Shown here: positions 1 through 4,788 of the stretch, piece after piece
How the letters are laid out: the number at the start of each line of letters is the position of its first letter
Position numbering within the stretch: position 1 is the stretch's first letter
NCBI GenBank assembly: GCA_030637775.1
Contig: DAOWFY010000025.1
Location: forward strand, 1-15,740
DNA length: 15,740 nucleotides
Direction of reading: 5' to 3'
Source of the DNA: a bacterium
GTDB lineage: Bacteria > Ratteibacteria > UBA8468
Position numbers and translations under genes: made by a program
Notes under the pieces: model-generated
Databases searched by the model: none
Told to the model about the DNA's origin: nothing
Seen by the model: only the letters and a program-made list of their open reading frames with translations

Positions 1-116
1 AGCGTAAGCGAAGCAGACACCCGCGTAACGTAGTGGAGCGTATAGCCCGCAGTGGCTCACTGCCAAAAAAACGTTGACATTTCTCGTTCATATTGCTAAT
101 ATTTTGTGGAGATTAT
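1..116. other. Intergenic start of window, no gene
   Basis: No gene is supported here. Positions 1-45 carry a loosely repetitive motif: GCGTAA occurs at the start and again near 24, with further GCG and AGCG words. A short perfect hairpin, GCAGTG-GCT-CACTGC, lies at 49-63 and is followed by seven A. The A tract is on the wrong side for a terminator on the minus strand and there is no T tract for one on the plus strand. The tRNA promoter lies at 74-102. This may be the tail of something that starts outside the window. Confidence 0.5.
74..102 (+). promoter_or_regulatory. Sigma70-type promoter of tRNA-Val
   Basis: A perfect -35 box TTGACA (74-79) is followed by a 17-base spacer and a -10 box TAATAT (97-102). 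A TGC just before the -10 box makes it an extended -10. The predicted start of transcription is about 109, some 8 bases before the mature tRNA 5' end. This is the best promoter match in the window. Confidence 0.85.
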
Positions 117-190
117 GGGCGGTTAGCTCAGCTGGTTAGAGTGCCACGTTGACATCGTGGAGGTCAGTGGTTCGATCCCACTACCGCCCA
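117..190 (+). tRNA. tRNA-Val (anticodon GAC)
   Basis: The 74-base sequence folds into a full cloverleaf. The acceptor stem is GGGCGGT with ACCGCCC (183-189) and discriminator A190. The D stem is GCTC with GAGT. The anticodon stem is CCACG with CGTGG around the loop TTGACAT, giving anticodon GAC, valine. The T stem is AGTGG with CCACT around TTCGATC. The CCA end is not encoded and must be added after transcription. The gene has its own strong promoter directly upstream. No convincing terminator follows, so transcripts could read into the palindromic element at 261-365. Confidence 0.97.
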
Positions 191-260
191 TTATTTTGTA
201 TACACTAATGTGAGGACTATTTCTGTAGCGGTATTGTTAGCGACAATCGTAAGTAATCAC

Positions 261-365
261 AGGAGATGACTGGAGTTTGGGAGCGAGCTGGCGGTTATGG
301 CCTAGAGCAGGATAGTGCCGAGGAATAAACAAGCCCAAGCGAACAAACTTTAGTCATCTCTTAAC
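261..365 (+). repeat. Palindromic structured element, copy A
   Basis: This intergenic element recurs, inverted, at 7959-8100. Positions 263-279 pair with 344-360 over 17 pairs, counting two G.U pairs. Inside lies an internal loop where G281.A342 and A282.G341 can form tandem sheared pairs, then G283-C340 and C284-G339, then G285.A338 facing A286.A337, then a short GGC/GCC stem (290-292 with 333-335). Conserved inner words shared with copy B are GGCGGTTATG, AGCAGGA.AGTGC, GAGGAATAA and AAGCCC. The distal arm is short here. I do not recognise it as a known RNA family or insertion sequence. It sits between tRNA-Val and thrS. It could be a structured RNA, a thrS leader element or a MITE-like repeat. 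Confidence 0.8.
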
Positions 366-405
366 ATGGTTTACTTGCGGAGCAACTGAGCATTGGCTAT
401 GAAGT

Positions 406-2145
406 ATGAATAAGATAGACCTGAAGACTTATTGGCATTCTACCGCCCATATTTTAGCCGCCTCGGTAAAGGAGTTGTTTCCCGAGGTTAAGCTTGGCAT
501 TGGACCGGCGATTGAGAATGGATTCTACTATGACTTCTACCGGAGGCAACCATTTCTTCCCTCTGATTTAAAGCGAATAGAGAAGAAGATGGCCGAACTT
601 ATTAAGAGAAACCTTCCCTTTGAAAGAATTGAGAAAGAAAAAAATGAGGCCATTACCTTGCTCAAAAAATTGGATGAGCCCTTCAAGATCGAACTGGTAA
701 AGGAGCTTGCCGATGAGAAGGTCTCCTTTTATCGAAACGGAAATTTCATCGATCTTTGCCGTGGACCACACCTCGCCTCTACGGGAAAGATTAAAGTATT
801 TTCTCTTTTAAGTATCGCCGCTGCCTACTGGAAGGGGGATGAAAATAGGGAGAGTCTACAAAGAATTTATGGAATTTCCTTTCCTACCAAGAAAGAATTA
901 GAGAATTACCTGACTTTAGTAGAGGAGGCAAAAAGCCGGGATCACCGCAAACTGGGAAAGGAGCTTGACCTCTTTTCTATTCATCCGGAAGCGGGTAGCG
1001 GTCTTATTTACTGGCATCCCAAGGGAGCTCTCATCAGAAAGATCATTGAGGACTTCTTGCGAGAGGAGCATTTAAAAAAAGGATATGATCTTCTTTATAC
1101 TCCTCACCTTGCCAATCTCAACCAGTGGAAAATCTCTGGCCACTGGGATTTCTATCAAGAGTTAATGTATCCTCCCATAAAGTTAGAGAATCAGGAGTTC
1201 ATGGTAAGGCCGATGAATTGCCCGGGCCATATCCTTATCTATAAGAGCGGGCTGCACAGTTACCGCGATCTCCCTATAAGATGGGCGGAGTTAGGAACGG
1301 TCTACCGACTGGAGAAATCCGGGGTTTTGCATGGACTCCTGAGGGTTAGAGGTTTTACTCAGGATGATGCCCATATCTTCTGCCAACCAGAGCAGTTAGA
1401 GGCAGAAATTCTTTCCGCAATTGAATTTGCAGTTTCTATTTTGCAGAGTTTTGGCTTTAGTCAATACGATGTCCGTTTATCAACCAGACCGGAAAAATAT
1501 GTGGGCACGACCGAAAGTTGGGAAAAGGCAACTGCTGCTTTAAAGAAAAGTTTGGATAAAAAAGGTCTTACCTATTCTCTCGACCCTGGGGAAGGGGTTT
1601 TCTATGGACCAAAGATTGATATCAAGATTAAGGACGCTCTGGGTAGAAGTTGGCAATGCTCCACCATTCAGGTTGACTTTAATCTTCCGGAAAGGTTCCA
1701 TTTAAAATATATCAATAACGAAGGAAAGGAGAGAAAACCGATTATGATCCACCGAGCAATTCTTGGCTCTCTGGAAAGATTCTTTGGGGTGCTTATCGAG
1801 CATTATAAAGGGGCCTTTCCTCTCTGGCTGTCTCCCTGGCAGACGATTGTCCTGCCGATTACCGAGAAAGAGAATAGTTATGCCAACCAGGTGAGCAAAA
1901 AATTAACCGATAGCGGGATTCGTTCCCGGGTGGATTTGGGGGGAGAGAAGATTGCAAAAAGGATCAGAAAAGCAGAGATGGAGAAGATTCCTTATATGGC
2001 GGTAGTAGGGAAAAGGGAGGCGGAAAGATCCACCATTGCTCTCCGGGAAAGAGGAAAAGGTGATTGCGGGGAAAAGAATTTGAAGGAATTTATTTTAGAG
2101 ATAAAGGAAAAAATTGCTAAAAAGTCTCAATCTGTGGTTAAATAA
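406..2145 (+). CDS. thrS: Threonyl-tRNA synthetase lacking the TGS domain
   Basis: This cytosolic class II synthetase charges tRNA-Thr. It is 579 residues long, against about 642 in E. coli. The editing domain is intact: HSTAH (H11, H15) and C118 with H122 in the CRGPH motif. The catalytic core has the three zinc ligands C272 (MNCPGH), H323 (DDAHIF) and H449 (IHRAIL). These match E. coli C334, H385 and H511 with a constant offset of 62, so what is missing is just the N-terminal TGS domain. The C-terminal anticodon-binding domain starts near 470. An in-frame TGA at 400-402 rules out an upstream extension. No clear Shine-Dalgarno precedes the ATG. Two bases separate its TAA from the infC ribosome-binding region. 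The structured element (261-365) lies upstream. Confidence 0.96.
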   Translation: MNKIDLKTYWHSTAHILAASVKELFPEVKLGIGPAIENGFYYDFYRRQPFLPSDLKRIEKKMAELIKRNLPFERIEKEKNEAITLLKKLDEPFKIELVKELADEKVSFYRNGNFIDLCRGPHLASTGKIKVFSLLSIAAAYWKGDENRESLQRIYGISFPTKKELENYLTLVEEAKSRDHRKLGKELDLFSIHPEAGSGLIYWHPKGALIRKIIEDFLREEHLKKGYDLLYTPHLANLNQWKISGHWDFYQELMYPPIKLENQEFMVRPMNCPGHILIYKSGLHSYRDLPIRWAELGTVYRLEKSGVLHGLLRVRGFTQDDAHIFCQPEQLEAEILSAIEFAVSILQSFGFSQYDVRLSTRPEKYVGTTESWEKATAALKKSLDKKGLTYSLDPGEGVFYGPKIDIKIKDALGRSWQCSTIQVDFNLPERFHLKYINNEGKERKPIMIHRAILGSLERFFGVLIEHYKGAFPLWLSPWQTIVLPITEKENSYANQVSKKLTDSGIRSRVDLGGEKIAKRIRKAEMEKIPYMAVVGKREAERSTIALRERGKGDCGEKNLKEFILEIKEKIAKKSQSVVK

Positions 2146-2146
2146 T

Positions 2147-2163
2147 AGGGGGTGGTGAATATT
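2147..2163 (+). promoter_or_regulatory. infC ribosome-binding site and probable AUU start
   Basis: AGGGGGTGGT (2147-2156) can pair over ten positions with the 16S 3' end, allowing two G.U pairs. Its GGGGG core (2148-2152) sits 8 bases before an in-frame ATT at 2161. The in-frame GTG codons at 2152 and 2155 lie inside this site and have no Shine-Dalgarno of their own at proper spacing. AUU starts are established for infC in E. coli and relatives, where they allow IF3 to limit its own synthesis. Confidence 0.6.
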
Positions 2164-2679
2164 ATCGAAAGAAAAAGAAGGTTAAGGTTAAATACCAGGA
2201 TTTTTGCCAGGGAAGTAAGGCTTATTGACAAAGACGGAAGACAATTAGGAATTGTCAAACGTGAGGAGGCTCTTCGGCGGGCAGAGGAAAGCTCTTTGGA
2301 TCTGGTAGAGATAGTCCCCGATAGCAAACCCCCGGTCTGCCGGATAATAGATTACAACAAATATAAGTACGAGCAGAAGAGGCGTGCCAAGGAGGCAAAG
2401 AAAAAGCACAAAGGAATCCGCCAGCAGAAAAATATCAGACTTTCCCCGGTAATCAGTGAGCATGATTATGACTTTAAAAAGAATCATATCGAGAATTTCT
2501 TAAAAGTCGGCAATAGAGTGAAGGTAACGATAAAGTTTAGAGGAAGACAAATTATCCATCCCGAGAAGGGAAGGCAGGTGCTGGAGAAGTTAGCGCGAGA
2601 TTTATCTTCCGTGGGGGTTGTGGAAAGGAATCCCCGATGGGAGGGAAAGTGGTTGAATGTAATTTTTAAACCCGTATGA
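2161..2679 (+). CDS. infC: Translation initiation factor IF-3
   Basis: IF-3 binds the 30S subunit, keeps the subunits apart and checks start codon choice. The N-terminal domain carries the family pattern [15 protein letters not shown] and [11 protein letters not shown] lysine-rich linker follows ([15 protein letters not shown]), then the C-terminal domain with [17 protein letters not shown]. From ATT at 2161 the protein has 172 residues. The same frame is open to GTG at 2155 or 2152 (175 residues), the start a gene caller would choose, but these lie within the ribosome-binding site. Its TGA overlaps the rpmI ATG as ATGA, so the two genes are probably translationally coupled. The order thrS-infC-rpmI-rplT is the classical bacterial one. 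Confidence 0.95.
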   Translation: MIERKRRLRLNTRIFAREVRLIDKDGRQLGIVKREEALRRAEESSLDLVEIVPDSKPPVCRIIDYNKYKYEQKRRAKEAKKKHKGIRQQKNIRLSPVISEHDYDFKKNHIENFLKVGNRVKVTIKFRGRQIIHPEKGRQVLEKLARDLSSVGVVERNPRWEGKWLNVIFKPV

Positions 2680-2870
2680 AAATAAAGACAAATAAATCAG
2701 CAGCAAAACGCTTCCGCATTACTAAAAAGGGGAAGATAAAACGCAACCGTGGCGGTAAGAGCCATCTCCTTACCAAAAAGAGTGCCAAGCGGAAGCGCAC
2801 TTTAAGAAAGAGCACTTTAGTAAGCAAGGGGGAGAAAAAAAGAATAAGGAGATTGTTACCCTATGGTTAG
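2676..2870 (+). CDS. rpmI: 50S ribosomal protein L35 (bL35)
   Basis: This 64-residue, very basic protein of the large ribosomal subunit has the family hallmark [20 protein letters not shown] near the start and [20 protein letters not shown] in the middle. The length is normal for bL35. The usual start MPKMKTNK is shortened to MKIKTNK. It overlaps infC by four bases (ATGA) and rplT by eight, and no separate Shine-Dalgarno is visible, so translation likely depends on coupling to infC. Confidence 0.96.
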   Translation: MKIKTNKSAAKRFRITKKGKIKRNRGGKSHLLTKKSAKRKRTLRKSTLVSKGEKKRIRRLLPYG

Positions 2871-3225
2871 AGTGAGAAATGCACCGGCGGGACGCCGGAG
2901 AAGAAAAAAGGTACTTAAAAGGGCCAAGGGTTTTCGCCAGGCTCGTTCTAAACTCTATAAGCATGCCCAGCAATTTACCGAGCGCGCAGCTCTCTACTCC
3001 TGGCGCGATCGCCGTCGGAGAAAAAGAGATTTTCGGCGACTCTGGATTACCCGGATTTCAGCCGCAGCAAAGGTAAATGGAATTTCCTATAGCAAGCTCA
3101 TCGCGGGATTAAGAAAAGCAAACCTCTCATTAGACCGAAAGATGCTGGCGGATCTTGCCATAAGTGATGAACCTACCTTCCAGAAACTAACCAAGATCGC
3201 TAAGGAGAAGTTAAACCTCATCTAA
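2863..3225 (+). CDS. rplT: 50S ribosomal protein L20 (bL20)
   Basis: This 120-residue protein is needed early in assembly of the large subunit, where it binds 23S rRNA. It carries the bL20 pattern: a long basic N-terminal helix with [20 protein letters not shown], then [20 protein letters not shown], and a globular C-terminal half ending in [13 protein letters not shown]. The length is typical. The gene overlaps the end of rpmI by eight bases, and an AGGAGA lies about 11 bases before the ATG. In other bacteria L20 represses this operon by binding its mRNA. I see no obvious L20 operator here, but I could not fold the region. Confidence 0.96.
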   Translation: MVRVRNAPAGRRRRKKVLKRAKGFRQARSKLYKHAQQFTERAALYSWRDRRRRKRDFRRLWITRISAAAKVNGISYSKLIAGLRKANLSLDRKMLADLAISDEPTFQKLTKIAKEKLNLI

Positions 3226-3240
3226 AAGTTTTGCAAGACA

Positions 3241-4446
3241 ATGATCATAAGACTTATTTTACTTGGAACAGTAGTGGCGATAATTGCCTATGGCAATTTC
3301 TACATTTTTTCTCTCCCGGAGCAATTCCAATGGTCTGTTCGTAATTTGATTAATCTTGCTGGATTGGGCTTTTTTCTCTTCATCTATGGGTTAAGCAGAT
3401 CTTTGAGAAGCGAGATTTTTCTTCTAAAAAGAGGCAGCGAGAAAATGAAATTAGCTCTTTCTGACTATAGTAAGGAATCCTCGGTGCTCACCGCAATCAA
3501 TGAGATTATTGAGGTTTTTGGAAAAAATCCTGATCTGGAAGATGTTCTCAATAGGATTGCTGACGCTGCCGTCAGATTGCTCAAGGTGAAACACCTTCTC
3601 CTGCAGGTTTACTCTACTGGCGAGCAGAAGTTCTTCACTCGGATTATAAGGGGAAAGGAGGAATTTGAGTTAGGGGATGATATTATTGAGGATATTATCC
3701 TCCAGGGAAACAGTGCCCTGATCAACAATCTGGCTAATTTCCCCCGGTACCGCAGTTTTGCCGAGAAGGGCTATAGATCTCTCCTCATCGCTCCTTTAAA
3801 AGCAAGGGAGGAAAGTATTGGTCTTATTAGCGCCCTTGCCAGAGAAGAGCGTAATTTTACGGGAAGAGATTTAGACCTTCTGACAATGATTGCCGCTCAA
3901 GCCAGTCTGATTGTGGAGAATGCCCATCTTTTAGAAAAGACAAAAGCGCTTTCTATCACCGATGGCCTCACCAACCTCTTCAATCGTCGCCATTTTCAAG
4001 AAACAATAATGGCAGAATTGAAGGAGGCAAAAAACAATAATTTCCCCCTATCCTTAGCCATGGCCGATATTGACTACTTCAAGAATTATAATGATTTAAA
4101 TGGACATCCGGCCGGCGATGAGGTATTACGCCAGATTGCCAAAATCCTGATGCGGGGGACAAAGGGTTCCGATACTGTTGCTCGCTATGGGGGTGAGGAA
4201 TTTGTCCTTATCCTTCCCAATACTACTAAGGAGAACGCTCTTTTAGTATGTCAACGGCTTAATAAAAATGTAAGGAATTACAAATTTGAGCGTGAGAAAG
4301 AACAACCCAATAAAGACCTTACTATTAGTATGGGTGTAGCGAGTTTCCCGCTTGATGCTCCAGATGCAGAAACCCTGATCAAAAAGGCAGACTTGGCTCT
4401 CTATCAATCTAAAGAGAAAGGTAGAGACCTCGTCACCGCTGCCTAA
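3241..4446 (+). CDS. Membrane GAF-GGDEF diguanylate cyclase
   Basis: This protein probably makes the second messenger cyclic di-GMP from two GTP. The 401 residues start with two membrane helices (about 3-23 and 35-52), which anchor it to the inner membrane. A GAF sensor domain follows (about 95-232), then a GGDEF domain (about 238-401) with DGLTNLFNRR, the metal-binding ADIDYFK (D276, D278) and an intact catalytic GGEEF (317-321). The product-inhibition site, normally RxxD, reads K308-G-S-D311, so tight feedback inhibition is probably weakened. The ATG lies 15 bases after rplT with no clear ribosome-binding site. It may be co-transcribed with the ribosomal genes. The 3' end overlaps the convergent coiled-coil gene by 14 bases. 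The GAF ligand is unknown. Confidence 0.9.
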   Translation: MIIRLILLGTVVAIIAYGNFYIFSLPEQFQWSVRNLINLAGLGFFLFIYGLSRSLRSEIFLLKRGSEKMKLALSDYSKESSVLTAINEIIEVFGKNPDLEDVLNRIADAAVRLLKVKHLLLQVYSTGEQKFFTRIIRGKEEFELGDDIIEDIILQGNSALINNLANFPRYRSFAEKGYRSLLIAPLKAREESIGLISALAREERNFTGRDLDLLTMIAAQASLIVENAHLLEKTKALSITDGLTNLFNRRHFQETIMAELKEAKNNNFPLSLAMADIDYFKNYNDLNGHPAGDEVLRQIAKILMRGTKGSDTVARYGGEEFVLILPNTTKENALLVCQRLNKNVRNYKFEREKEQPNKDLTISMGVASFPLDAPDAETLIKKADLALYQSKEKGRDLVTAA

Positions 4447-4750
4447 TCAAGTCATCCTTTACCAAACTAATTGCGGGGGATAACTTTTTAGAAATTTTGC
4501 TTTCCAACTTTTCAATCTTTTTCTCAAGTTCATCTTTTATTCCTTTTGTAAAAAGATCCATTTCCTTTTGATATTTTTCTTTGAGGATAGTAATCTTGGC
4601 TTTCGTCTCTTTTCTGACCAAGGAAAGAATTTTTTCCGCTTTAAGTTCTGCCTCCTCAATGATTGCTTTACTCCTAACTTCGCTTTCTCTTATGAGACGT
4701 TCTATTTTTTCCTCTGCCTCTTTAATTTTGCTAAGTGCCTCTTTCGCCAT
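4433..4750 (-). CDS. Small coiled-coil protein, V/A-ATPase stalk subunit-like
   Basis: This 105-residue protein is almost entirely charged alpha-helix (about 1-90) rich in Glu and Lys, with alanine-spaced repeats such as KIKEAEEKIERLI and IIEEAELKAEKIL. It has no cysteine, signal peptide or membrane segment. The pattern resembles the peripheral-stalk subunit AhaH/NtpF (G/H) of V/A-type ATPases, or a b-subunit-like coiled coil. Composition alone can mislead for coiled coils, so function is uncertain. No other ATPase gene is in the window, which makes it an orphan if the similarity is real. It has its own promoter (4760-4788) overlapping the end of comEC, and a predicted leader of only about three bases. 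Its 3' end overlaps the convergent GGDEF gene. Confidence 0.7.
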   Translation of the reverse strand: MAKEALSKIKEAEEKIERLIRESEVRSKAIIEEAELKAEKILSLVRKETKAKITILKEKYQKEMDLFTKGIKDELEKKIEKLESKISKKLSPAISLVKDDLIRQR

Positions 4751-4759
4751 TTTTTGTAT

Positions 4760-4788
4760 ATTATATAGTAGCGCAAATAATTATTCAA
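4760..4788 (-). promoter_or_regulatory. Promoter of the coiled-coil gene, leaderless type
   Basis: Read on the minus strand, TTGAAT (4788-4783) is followed by a 17-base spacer and a perfect TATAAT (4765-4760). Only nine bases (ATACAAAAA) separate the -10 box from the ATG at 4750, and none of them resembles a Shine-Dalgarno. Transcription would start about three bases before the start codon. Confidence 0.75.

Noticed and set aside
49-71. Hairpin GCAGTG-GCT-CACTGC followed by seven A as a rho-independent terminator
   Set aside because: The A tract follows on the plus strand, so neither strand has a T run after the hairpin. It cannot be a standard intrinsic terminator in either direction.
3-76. 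Open frame from the window edge ending at TGA near 76, as the 3' end of an upstream gene
   Set aside because: Only about 24 codons, no recognisable family ending, and the sequence is a loose GCGTAA/AGCG repeat. It also runs into the -35 box of the tRNA promoter.
191-405. T-box or other known leader upstream of thrS
   Set aside because: I find no T-box antiterminator core (AGGGTGG followed by ACCGCG) and no terminator hairpin with a T run. The region is explained better by the palindromic element.
378-405. thrS promoter TTGCGG-17-TATGAA just before the start codon
   Set aside because: The -35 box matches at only three positions and the -10 box reaches the base before the ATG, leaving no room for a normal transcription start.
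2152-2157. GTG codons as the infC start
   Set aside because: They lie inside the Shine-Dalgarno-like AGGGGGTGGT and have none of their own at usable spacing. They cannot be fully excluded, and the reading frame is the same.
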